Source: JABDGM01 sp963738665 (GTDB taxonomy: Bacteria; Planctomycetota; Planctomycetia; Pirellulales; Lacipirellulaceae). Taken from it: 64,000 nucleotides of DNA. Numbering within the stretch: position 1 is the stretch's first letter; every line of letters begins with the position of its first letter. The DNA lies in assembly GCA_963738665.1 (NCBI GenBank), contig CAVTXL010000003.1:372001-436000 (forward strand), in the 5' to 3' direction. The notes under the pieces are model-generated. The model did no database searches. It was not told the origin of the DNA and saw only the letters and a list, made by a program, of their open reading frames with translations. Below are positions 15,906 through 25,353 of this stretch, piece after piece. The position numbers were made by a program, and so were the translations under genes.

Positions 15906-18620
15906 TTACCGCTCTACTGCAAACGTTGTCGTCGCCGTCGCATTCGCGTTGCTCTCGCTCGTAGCCTTCACCGTCACCGTCGCGGTCGGGGCCGAGCCCG
16001 GATTCACGAATACCGGAATCGAAATCGACTGGCCGAACTTCGCAGTGGCCAGCAGGTTTTGCAAATGGGCCGTCCAGCCGGCGCCTTCGGCCGACACGCT
16101 GAGACGATAGACGTCGCTATCCAAATAGGGCCGCGTGTCCTGGAGGTGGAGCTGGGGATCGATCTCGGCCGAGGTGCCGGTGTTCGTCAGAGTGACTTGA
16201 TACGTCGAGAACGCGCCGCCGGCCGCGGGGCTCGCCAGGCTGACGGCCCGTTGCTGCGGCCCGGCGCCTTCCAGCGACCGTACGCCGAGCGTGTAGGTGC
16301 GAATTCCCTGAACGTCCCTTTCCAGGTCAATTACGTAGAAGTGCAGACCATTCGCCTTATCGACGTATTCGAACTGGCTGCCCGAATCGAGGCCGGCGTG
16401 GAACAGCGCGTCATTCAATTGCCGGTAGTCGGCAATCGTCCGCATCACGGCGTCGCCGTTGGGGCGGTGGAAGTCGACGCGGTTCATGTCTTCAGGATGG
16501 GCGTCGATTACCCAGTTGAAATAGAGCGTGCGCGGCCCGCCGCCGCGACCACGCCGACCGCCGCGACCACCACGCGCGAGTCCGCCACCGCGCCGCGCAC
16601 CGCCGCCACGCCGGCCAGCGCCACGCTCGCCGCCCGGAGTTGTCGCATCTACTTGCCCCGTTGCGTTGGCGGCCGGTTGAGCCGCCGCCTGCTCGCCGCG
16701 CGTGGCTGCTGCGCCGCGTTCGCCTTCGCCGACACCTGCCGGCTCGCCGCCACGCTCGCCATCTGCTTGCGCACCTTCGCCTCGCGCTCCGTCGCCGCCC
16801 GCTGCGCCGCGTTCGCCCGCGCCGTCACCGGCACCCGGCTCGCCGTCCGCTGGCGCACCGCGCCGGCCACGCGCGCCGCGTCCGCCGCCGCGGCCACCCT
16901 CTCCGGTGATCCGGCCGCTGACGGCCACCGCCAGCGCGTCGCGATCGCCCAGTTGTCCGGTGTTCATCGCGATCAATACGCCGCTATCGGGCGAATAGGA
17001 GTCGTACCCCGTCCGCTGGACGACTTCCATCGAATAGTAGTTATACCCTACTCCGCCGTAGAGCGGTGTCGTGTTCGCGTCCTGCGCCGGCGTGCGGTCG
17101 CCCGACACCCCATCAAGCGCGACGGCAATGCCGGCCAGCTTGCCGCGGCCCGGGTCGATGTTCCGCGGAATCACCTTTGCCACCACCAGCCCTGTCTTCG
17201 CCAGGTCTTCGCGCTTCAACCGCACGACGTTCGTGGGGTAGATGAAACCGAACTTCATCTGCTGGCTGAGCATCACGCCGGCCGGCATCGAGCCCCCTTG
17301 TTGCACAGGAATCTGCCAGCGATTGTGCGGCCCGCCCGGCCCGTTGAACGAGCCGCGGTCCATGATGTCCCACGGCCCCGAGCCAACGCGGTGATACGGC
17401 TGTTGGTACGGATTATTGTTGTTGTCGCCGATGGCGAATGCCGCGTGCGAAATCTCGTGCCGAATCGCGCCCGACGATTCGCCCGTGATGATCGACGAGT
17501 TGGCCCACAGATAGGAACCGGCCTTCCAGCTCGTCCAATCGATGTAGCGGGTGCCGCTCCAGCGGGGCTGCGCCGGATCGGGGTTGCCCCATTCGGGCGG
17601 AATGTCGTCTTTGGTCTGGAACTTCATCTCGCCGAATTCCTGCCAGACGCAGGTCTCGTCGTAGCCCGCGTAGATCCGCAGCACTAGGTTGTAGCTGTCT
17701 GCTTTATCGCCGGCGTCCTTCCGCCACAGCGGGTCGAGTTCAGCCTGCAAGCTCGGCGCGCGGGGGCCACCGCCGCGCCCTCCGCGGCCGCGACGATCGC
17801 CTCCAGCAGCGTCTCCGGCGCCACGTTCGCCCTGCTCTACGCCGGCCCCGCGCTCGCCGTCTTGTGCCTGATTGGCGAGAATCGCTGCGGCCGCTTGCTG
17901 GCCGCCGTCATCCTGCTTCGCCGATTCGTCTTGCTTCGCGCCGTCATTTTGCTTGGCGGCGTCCGCCTGCTTTGCGCCGTCGTCGGTTTGACTACCGCGA
18001 GCACCACCCGAAGCCGCCGCGGTGCGCTGCTCGTTGCCGGCTCGTTGCGCCCGGCCCCCCGCCACGCCGCCGCCAAAACCGCGCTCGCCGTTCACGGTGT
18101 CGTTGTACTCGATCATCTTGTGGGGCATGCGGTAGGGCCCATAGGCGTCAAATTGCACGCCGTACCGGCCGTGCGAGAGCTCCTTCCAATATTCATCCAC
18201 GGTATGGAAATGATTCAATTCCTGTGCCTTCGCCCAAAAGTCGAGATAAAACTGCGCGACCTGTTCGCGCGGAATGGGATCAATCTGCGGATTGCCGAAC
18301 AGGTCACTCCGCTTCGGCAATGTGACGACGAACGGCTGGTCCGCGAAATCGGCCACGACCAAGGCGATCTTGATCACCTTCTCGGCCTTGTGCTTTTCGT
18401 CGGTCCAGTTAACGCCCGGAATCGGCTTGTAGTCGTACCAGGTCATGTCGTCCTGGTCCTGCACCTGCTGCGGATCGATCGGGGCGGGCTTGCCGGCCGG
18501 CGATTGGCCGAGCGCTTGCGGCAGCAGCCCGACGAATGTCAGGCCGGCGGCCAAGCTGCCGAACAACAAGACTCTGAAACGTCGCCGATTGCTTCTGATT
18601 GCGTGCCGGTGAGGGATCAT
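15906..18620 (-). CDS. M6-like secreted metalloprotease with RG-rich inserts
   Basis: About 904 residues from the ATG at 18620. The N-terminus has a double-arginine-containing signal (SNRRRFRVLLFGSLAAG), Sec or Tat. A metalloprotease core carries HEISHAAFAIGD near residue 387, a HExSH zinc site with a downstream acidic ligand, and GPWDIMDRGSFNG, which matches the Met-turn region of peptidase family M6. Two long disordered inserts interrupt it: residues about 170-290 (repeated AKQxDGAKQ, then RGxRGG) and about 570-700 (almost only Gly, Arg, Glu, Ala). The C-terminus ends in an Ig-like NEW3-type domain (STYQVTLTNTGTS to ATVTVKATSES). Zn-dependent proteolysis outside the cytoplasm is expected; substrate unknown. 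No frameshift despite the repeats. Confidence 0.8.
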   Translation of the reverse strand: MIPHRHAIRSNRRRFRVLLFGSLAAGLTFVGLLPQALGQSPAGKPAPIDPQQVQDQDDMTWYDYKPIPGVNWTDEKHKAEKVIKIALVVADFADQPFVVTLPKRSDLFGNPQIDPIPREQVAQFYLDFWAKAQELNHFHTVDEYWKELSHGRYGVQFDAYGPYRMPHKMIEYNDTVNGERGFGGGVAGGRAQRAGNEQRTAAASGGARGSQTDDGAKQADAAKQNDGAKQDESAKQDDGGQQAAAAILANQAQDGERGAGVEQGERGAGDAAGGDRRGRGGRGGGPRAPSLQAELDPLWRKDAGDKADSYNLVLRIYAGYDETCVWQEFGEMKFQTKDDIPPEWGNPDPAQPRWSGTRYIDWTSWKAGSYLWANSSIITGESSGAIRHEISHAAFAIGDNNNNPYQQPYHRVGSGPWDIMDRGSFNGPGGPHNRWQIPVQQGGSMPAGVMLSQQMKFGFIYPTNVVRLKREDLAKTGLVVAKVIPRNIDPGRGKLAGIAVALDGVSGDRTPAQDANTTPLYGGVGYNYYSMEVVQRTGYDSYSPDSGVLIAMNTGQLGDRDALAVAVSGRITGEGGRGGGRGARGRRGAPADGEPGAGDGAGERGAAGGDGARGEGAQADGERGGEPAGVGEGERGAAATRGEQAAAQPAANATGQVDATTPGGERGAGRRGGGARRGGGLARGGRGGRRGRGGGPRTLYFNWVIDAHPEDMNRVDFHRPNGDAVMRTIADYRQLNDALFHAGLDSGSQFEYVDKANGLHFYVIDLERDVQGIRTYTLGVRSLEGAGPQQRAVSLASPAAGGAFSTYQVTLTNTGTSAEIDPQLHLQDTRPYLDSDVYRLSVSAEGAGWTAHLQNLLATAKFGQSISIPVFVNPGSAPTATVTVKATSESNANATATTTFAVER

Positions 18621-18943
18621 AGGTACTATGCTCAGCGATTTTCGTGGGCACATCGATGGATCATCATTGGAGCGTGTGTTCGTCGCCACATGGGAAACTA
18701 ACGGCAAAACGGCGCGAATGACTGCCACTAGCAGCACTGCACAAATACTCTTGCGGGAGCCTTCTCTGACCGCGACAGCGCGCTGCAAACGGCATGGATT
18801 ACGTTATGCGGCGCCGAATCGGCGCCGGAGACGCCACCCACTAGAAATTCTGTGCGACGGCGCAACCAGTCCATTTTGACCCTGATGGGTCGGCATTGTC
18901 CAGCAGCAGTCGGCAGAAACGACCGTATTGCACGGGCGCAATC

Positions 18944-20145
18944 TCACTTTGCCGCGATTTCAGCGAGCCAAATGCCATCCAACTGCTCTTGCACCGCGGT
19001 TTCCAGCGCCCGCGTGAGGTTCGGCACGTCGGCCTTGTCCTTGCGCGAGCCGTCGACCGCGATCGGCTCGCCGAACGAGACGATCGCTCGCCGGCGGCCG
19101 CGGATCGAAGCCGAGAACACGCCCAGCACGTCCTCTTCGAATTTGTCGAGCGTCTCGGCCATGCGTTCGAGCGTCGGCCGCTCGGCGACGTAGTCGCCCG
19201 GGTAGCTGAACAGTTGCACGACCAGGAACAGGTCGTCGAGGTCGTGCTCGAGCGGTCGGCGGGCCGGGTCGCCCGCGGCGAGGTCGGCGAGTTTTTTGAG
19301 GGCCAGGCCGCGGAGCGCCTTAACCCGCTCGGGGATTGAGTCGATTTGGTGCTTGCCGCCAAACCGCATTTCGATCGTGTTCAGGATGTGTTGCGCCAGG
19401 GCAGTCGTTCGCTTAGGCAGCGGCCCGGCCGACGTGCGGCCGATGTGCTCCAGCTCCTTGAGCGCCATCGCACCTTCGGCGAAGCGGTAGATCCGCTTGT
19501 CGAGCGGCAGATCGGGCCGCGGCCGCCAGAAGATCTCTTGTTCGAGGCGGTCCATCAGCTCAACCAGCCGCGGCGTGACGTCCTCCATATATTGGTATTT
19601 GATGCCGCACGGCACGCAGGCGATTGGCTTCTTCCCCTTCGCGCGGCCGATAGCGCGATCGCGGCCGCCCCTTGGCGAAACGGCGTCACCCGCTCGTTGA
19701 TGTGATACACTTCGCCTTCGGGAAACACGACCAGCGGATGCTGCCCCTGCTCCAGCACATCGGTCGCCTGGCGAAACGCCTTCAGGTCGGTCCCCTCGCG
19801 ATCGATACTGAAGCAGCCATGGTGCTGCAGCATCCGCCTGCCGATGGGCCCAAGCTGCTGAAACACCTGCCATGCGGTAAGGAAGTAGAACGGCCGTCGC
19901 ACCTCGTCCGACACGTGATACATGATGAATGGATCGGCGTGCCCCGAATGATTGGGCGTGATCATCACACCTTGCCCCGCACCAGCCGCCGTCCGCAAGT
20001 GATCCATCCCGCGGAGCTCGATCTCCACCAGCTTCTGATCGCGCACTTGCCGACGTCGCCGAAGCGGCCGCCAAACGCGAATCCACCACGGGCTGAGCTT
20101 TGGCCCCCACCACCGCGGCGGAAGTTGTTGGACGTAGCGGTTCAT
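18944..20145 (-). CDS. PlsC-like acyltransferase (one frameshift)
   Basis: A 1-acyl-glycerol-3-phosphate acyltransferase-type enzyme. The N-terminal half holds the catalytic block NHSGHAD (NHx4D-type), then IDREGTD and the second block VVFPEGEVYH. Near 19640 the reading frame shifts and continues as KGKKPIACVPCGIKYQY and a helical C-terminal region of about 190 residues not found in minimal PlsC proteins. The whole is about 400 codons. It should acylate a lipid acceptor at the inner face of the membrane; the extra domain is of unknown role. Start chosen at the ATG at 20145, which begins MNRYVQQLP. The frame break lies in a GAAGGGGAAGAAG run, a typical place for a consensus error. Confidence 0.82.
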
Positions 20146-20285
20146 GATTTCAGCCGCATTAGACGTACGTGCCGCCAGCGGGAAAAGGGCCGGTGGGGAA
20201 GACAACAGGCGGCCAGGATAGCAGCCTCACGCTCATCCGAGGATAAGAGGGCCTTGAGACTCGACAAAGCTGATGGTGTTTTGGA

Positions 20286-20877
20286 TTAGATCGGAAACGG
20301 CGAGTCTGTGATCGCCGTCTCTAAGAGCTTCTCGATCTCTGCGGCACCGTCTTCCCAGACGAGCCCGGCGAGCCGCGCAAGTCTTCCCGCTTGAACCGAT
20401 CGTAATTCGCCCGCACCAAACGACGGAAGTCAACTGCGTCTTGTTCCCTTTTTGTCTCTGTCGCGATATGCCGAGATCATGGCCGCGTATTTCGAGACGA
20501 TGGCCGCTTCCACTTTTGGCAGCCGATGTTTGGTCTGGTCATCGACGACAACGTACTCGTTCATATTCAATTCTTGGAACGGGGCATATGGGGCCATTAA
20601 GTTGACGACTTGCTTCGGGTGGCCCTTGGCATCCAGATCGGCGAGATCGCCGAAACGAATGACCTGCGAGAACGTGCGGACGGACAAATTGGGCCAGTGC
20701 CTGGCAATGGCCTTCTTTGCCTTCTGTCGCTCGCGATGCCAAACCATCACGTCCACATCCTGCATCGCCCGCGGCTCGGGCATGTAGCCCAGGTAGCCGT
20801 GCGGGGTCCATCAGGACCCACGATTTCACTCCAGCCGCGTTGAGCACGTCGATCACGTCTTGCGGTTTAATATCCAT
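20286..20877 (-). pseudogene. Nucleotidyltransferase-like protein, frame broken at least three times
   Basis: Joining pieces from three frames gives about 196 residues: MDIKPQDVIDVLNAAGV (20877 leftward), then MQDVDVMVWHRERQKAKKAI, then AAIVSKYAAMISAYRDRDKK, then QDAVDFRRLVRAN, ending RLAGLVWEDGAAEIEKLLE and a stop at 20286-20288. The first part, with a DVDVMV strand after a helix, resembles the nucleotidyltransferase fold used by AbiEii/MNT-type proteins. Breaks lie near 20800, 20445 and 20350. It may be a real pseudogene or an intact gene with read errors; the joined protein is coherent, so the second is quite possible. No partner antitoxin gene is visible. Confidence 0.5.
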
Positions 20878-21300
20878 GGCGCCCTTTCGATGCAGGCGGC
20901 GGAATTCGCTCGTCAGCCAGGTGCTTTTGCGAATCGAATACGCATGGCCGGCGGGGCCGACTGGGTTGCCGAAATCGGCGCCCTAAAACCCGGCAGCCCG
21001 CTCGGCCGCCTCGACCGCGCGGCTGCGGTGCTCGATATGCTCTGGTGAGTAAAATCCAGCATTGCCCGCAGCAGCAGGACTGGGGTCAAGATTCGAGGCG
21101 GACTCCATCGCGGCGCGTTCCCGTAGACTTGGTCCGAGAGCGGTGTGCGAACGCCATTCGATATTATACCGCGTAATGAGGAGGGCCGGCTATATCAATC
21201 GCTCAATTCTTGTCGCCGGCTCGGCGGCCGATCTATAATGGCGGCACATTCTCGTTGATCTCAACTTTAACGCATTCCAATCAGACACAGAAAGCCCGCT
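20878..21300. other. Intergenic region with a possible promoter for the GH97 gene
   Basis: No gene recognised. A short plus-strand frame at 20860-21048 overlaps the broken gene and has no family match. The right end contains the TTGTCG-18-TATAAT element listed separately. Confidence 0.5.
21210..21239 (+). promoter_or_regulatory. Possible sigma70-type promoter of the GH97 gene
   Basis: TTGTCG at 21210-21215 and a perfect TATAAT at 21234-21239, spaced 18 bases, lie 62 bases before the GH97 start codon. The -35 box matches consensus at only four of six positions, so this is tentative. Confidence 0.35.
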
Positions 21301-23252
21301 ATGCAGCCAATCGTCGCCGTCGCGTTGCTGAGCATTGTCTTGCAATCACCCAATGGACGGAATGAAATTGCCGTCAACATCGACCCGAACACGGGCGTGG
21401 TTACCTACCGCGTTTCGCGCGACGGCCTGCCGGTGATCAGCCCGACGCCGATTTCGATCACGGTTGACGGCGTGCGCCGGCCGGGCAAGGGGCCCGTGAA
21501 TGTGACCGAGGCCAAGCACGACGACATCGTCGAGCCGATTGTGCCGACGATTGCCTCCAAGTTCCGCGATCAATTCATTGAGCGAAATCTGCAATTCGCC
21601 GACGGCGCGACGCTCGAACTGCGGGCCTATGACGACGGCGTCGCCTTTCGCTGGACGCTCGCCGGTGATGCCGCTTCTGCGAACGGGGCGGGCGGTGACA
21701 ATCACAAGGTCAATGACGAACAGCTCACCTTCCAATTCGCGAAGGATTTCAACATCTACTTTCCCCAGCCGTCGGGGCCCAAATTCTTCTCCCACCAGGA
21801 ACCGAAATACGACAAGTCGCCGATCTCGAAGACGGCCGGCAAGGCGACTGCGTGCACACCGGCGCTGGTCGAGCTCGTCGGCGGGCAGTACTTGTTGATC
21901 ACCGACGTCAACGTCGTCGGCTACCCCGGCATGTGGTTGGACGGTACGGACTCGACCACGATCAAGGCCGCGTTTCCCCATTACCCAGCCGAGACGCGCT
22001 GCGAGAACGCGACGTCGAGGTCACGCAGTACACCAATTACCTGGCCCAAGGAAAACTAACGACGATGCCCTGGCGAGCCTTCGTGCTGACCGACGCACCC
22101 GGCCTGTTGCGAACGACAATGCTCTACAACCTGGCCACGCCCAGCACAGGCACCAAGGCCGACTGGGCGTGGCTCAAACCAGGCAAGGTGGCCTGGGACT
22201 GGTGGAACGCCAACAACATTTACGACTTGGGCATTGAGTACGGCGTCAACCAGGCCACGTACAAAGCGTACATCGATTTCGCCTCGGCCAACAAATTGGA
22301 ATACGTGATTCTCGACGAGGGCTGGAGTGAAGCCGGGCCGGCGAATCTATTGAAGGTAGTGCCGGCGCTCAACATTGCCGAGCTGTCGGAATATGCGAAA
22401 TCGAAGAACGTCGACCTCATTCTGTGGGCGACGGCGGCCGCGCTGGAGGCAAATTTCGATGCCGCGTTTGAGCAGGCCGCGAAATGGAACGTCAAAGGTT
22501 TCAAAGTCGATTTCATGCAACGCGACGACCAGGCGATGATGGATCTTCAATACCGCATCGCCAAGGAAGCGGCCAAGTGTCACATGCTCATCGATTTCCA
22601 CGGCGGCAGCAAGCCGGCCGGCCTGTTGCGGACCTGGCCCAACGTTATATCGACAGAATCAGTTCTGGGCATGGAGCACAGCAAGTGGAGTCGCGACGCC
22701 AACCCCGACCTGGTGATGTTGCAGACGTTCATCCGCATGGTGGTCGGACCGATGGATTACACGCCCGGCGCGATGGTCAACCGCAGCCGCGAAACTTTCC
22801 AGTCGAACTTCAACGCCCCGATGAGCCAGGGAACGCGTTGCCATCAATTAGGCATGTACGTGGTTTTCCTGAGCCCGCTACAGATGCTGGCCGACACGCC
22901 GAGCAACTACCGCAAGAACCCGGGCAGCATGGTCTTTCTGCGGGAGGTGCCGACCACGTGGGATGAAACGCGCGTGCTCGCAGCCAAAGTCGGCGAAACG
23001 GCCGTTGTCGCCCGGCGGCATGGCGACGAGTGGTACATCGGCGGCCTGACGAATTGGCAGCCCCGAGAAGTCACCGCTAAGCTCGACTTCCTCGGCCCCG
23101 GCCGGTACCGGATGACAAGCTGGCGCGACGGCACCGAGAATGAAGGGGGCGACGTGGCGGGCGTGGCCACGGCCGTCGACGCCAATTCAACGGTCGAAAT
23201 TAAGATGGCGGGCGGTGGTGGCTTTGCCGCCGTCATTCGAGCTGGCGAGTGA
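21301..23252 (+). CDS. Glycoside hydrolase family 97 (one frameshift)
   Basis: About 650 codons, the usual length of GH97 alpha-glucosidase/alpha-galactosidase. The N-terminal beta-sandwich (SPNGRNEIAVNIDPNTGVVTY to ELRAYDDGVAFRWTL) is in frame 1; after a break near 22000 the TIM barrel follows in another frame (VAWDWWNANN, YVILDEGWSE, VKGFKVDFMQRDDQ, DFHGGSKPAGLLRTWPN, GPMDYTPGAM). The Asp in GFKVDFM is where retaining GH97 members carry their nucleophile, so an alpha-galactosidase-like retaining mechanism is favoured over SusB-like inversion. The N-terminus has only a short hydrophobic stretch, a plausible signal peptide. It begins a plus-strand series of secreted proteins. Confidence 0.87.
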
Positions 23253-23366
23253 CTTAAGCGATTTCTGACCGCCATTTTTTGAAAGTGGCAATCGCGGGAT
23301 TAGAATGACAGGCAACGGCGCCGCCTCCATCCTTGGTCGACATCTACCTGATTTGATTTAGAGGTT

Positions 23367-24108
23367 ATGCCAATGTTCCGCCAAATTGTACACCAACTGT
23401 TTCGTGCGGCCGCTAGCTTTTCGCCACCCGCAATCGGTCGTCACTGGTTTCTTTGGATGGCCTTGTTCGCATCAATATTGCCTGCCAGCGTGGCCTGCGG
23501 TCAAGTGCTCGGCTTTGTTGACGATTTCTCGTCAGCCGGCACCAGCGGCTGGACGTCCAATAATTCCAACACGAATCCCGGCACGGGTGGGGTTGGCGGT
23601 GCTGGCGACGGTTACCTGAATATCGCCCAGTTGGATTTCGTCTTCAATTTTGGCACCCACAACGACGGCCCCAATTACGCCGGTGATTGGGCCGCCGCCG
23701 GAATCACGCGCGTGTCCTTCTACCTGAACGACGTGGACACTGATGACAATTTCTCCTTCCACTTCCTCGTGACCGGAGACGAATCGAATCCAAACGGCGA
23801 AAGCACTTGGCTGTACAACCCGGGTTTTGACCCACCGAACAACAGCTGGCAAAAGTATTCGGCGGATCTCACTAGTGATGCCAACTGGACGCGTACTGCG
23901 CGGTACCGCCTCCTTCGCGGACGTGCTGACCGAGGTTTCCGACGCCCATTTCCGCCACGATGAACCCCCCTTCTTCACGTCACCCGACTCGATCAGCGGA
24001 GATATTGGGATCGACAACATAGCTTTGGCCCCGGAACCCGGCACATTGACGCTGCTGGCGGTTTTCGGCTGGCTTGTTTGCATTCGCCGCCGGTCATCGA
24101 CCCGCTAA
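23367..24108 (+). CDS. PEP-CTERM sorted extracellular protein (one frameshift)
   Basis: About 246 codons. A signal peptide (FASILPASVACGQ) is followed by a beta-rich domain starting VDDFSSAGTSGWTSNN, typical of planctomycete surface proteins with a jelly-roll. After a frame break near 23900 the chain ends with an acidic DNIALAPEPGTLTLLAVFGW then a hydrophobic stretch and RRR, which is the PEP-CTERM sorting signal recognised by exosortase. The mature protein should be exported and processed by the EpsH/XrtA-type system; function unknown. No exosortase gene is in this window. Confidence 0.78.
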
Positions 24109-24212
24109 ATATTGCATCCGCCGTGCGTCGCCTTTAGAATGGGGGGCACTGAACCGGCCGGCGCGGACCACTTCGCGACTGGCCGCTTCTGGTTGCCGAT
24201 TCGGAGTCGCGG

Positions 24213-25325
24213 ATGCCCGGCACGAAGCAGTTACTTGCGGCGGTTGCTTTATCGGTCGTTTCGCTCTTTGCCCCAATCGTGGGCACGGCGCGGTCCGACG
24301 ATGCGGCGGCACATTTGATCTACCCGAACGGCGTGGCCATTGCGAATGACGGGGTGCTTGTCATTTCCGATATTGGAAATCATTGCCTGTTCCGCTGCGA
24401 TTCGGAAGGTCATTTGTCGGTAATCGCCGGCACGGGCCGGGCCGGATTCTCGGGCGACGGCGGGCCGGCCGACGGAGCGACCCTCAACGCGCCAATGGAC
24501 GTGTTGGTGATGAAAGACGGATCGATCGTGATCGCCGATACGTACAATCACCGCATTCGGCGAATCACCCCGTCCGGCCGCATCAACACGGTCGCCGGCA
24601 ACGGCAAAAGCGCTTACGAGGGCGACGGTGGGCCGGCGGTCGAAGCTTCGCTGCAATTGCCGCAGGGGATCGCCGTCGATAGCCGCGGCAACTTGTATAT
24701 TGCAGATTCGTTCAATCACGTGGTTCGCTGCGTCGATACGGAGGGTGTGATCACGACGTTCGCCGGCTCCGAGCCGGGCCTGGCCGGCGACGGCGGCCCG
24801 GCCACGAAAGCGCAGCTCAATATGCCGCTGGCTGTGGCCGTCGACGCCGACGACCGACTATATCTATGTGACGCCAGCAACAGCCGCATCCGCCGGGTGA
24901 GTGCTGATGGCTCGATCGAAACCGTGATGGGGAGTGGCGGCGGGGCCGGCACAGGCGGCGCGGGCTTTGCCGGTGATGGCGGCGCGCCTGCGCGGGCCAA
25001 GCTGTTCGCCCCGACCGCGATCACGTTCGATGGCGACGGCAACTGGCTTATCGCCGACAGTGGCAATAACCGCATCCGCGCCGTGCGTAAAGACGTGGTT
25101 ACAACATTGGCCGGCAACGGTAAGCCCGGCTTTGCCGGCGATGACGGCCCGGCCATTGCGGCGATGCTCAAGGCGCCGCAGAAGGTGGCGGTCGCGAAGG
25201 ACGGCGTCGTTTATTTCGCCGATCGCGCCAATCACCGCGTTCGGCGGATCAATACCGACGGCACCATCACGACGCTGGTGGGCGACAGGAGCCCCGACGT
25301 GTCCGTCCATGTCATGAGCAATTGA
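24213..25325 (+). CDS. Secreted NHL-repeat beta-propeller
   Basis: A 370-residue protein with a signal peptide (LLAAVALSVVSLFAPIVGTARS). Six NHL repeats of the form PxGIAVDxxGNLYIADxxNHRIRRV alternate with the loop motif FAGDGGPAxxAxL, characteristic of extracellular NHL six-blade propellers in planctomycetes. No catalytic residues or second domain. It ends 28 bases before the DUF1549/DUF1553 gene, and the two probably share a transcript. A binding or scaffold role is likely. Confidence 0.87.
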   Translation: MPGTKQLLAAVALSVVSLFAPIVGTARSDDAAAHLIYPNGVAIANDGVLVISDIGNHCLFRCDSEGHLSVIAGTGRAGFSGDGGPADGATLNAPMDVLVMKDGSIVIADTYNHRIRRITPSGRINTVAGNGKSAYEGDGGPAVEASLQLPQGIAVDSRGNLYIADSFNHVVRCVDTEGVITTFAGSEPGLAGDGGPATKAQLNMPLAVAVDADDRLYLCDASNSRIRRVSADGSIETVMGSGGGAGTGGAGFAGDGGAPARAKLFAPTAITFDGDGNWLIADSGNNRIRAVRKDVVTTLAGNGKPGFAGDDGPAIAAMLKAPQKVAVAKDGVVYFADRANHRVRRINTDGTITTLVGDRSPDVSVHVMSN

Positions 25326-25353
25326 ACGAAATGAGATTAGCGAGCCAAAAACC

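Noticed and set aside
15801..17687. Long open frame (628 codons) on the plus strand
   Set aside because: It is the complement of the M6-like protease gene; its Arg/Ala-rich composition is what GC-rich antisense frames give, and it has no motif.
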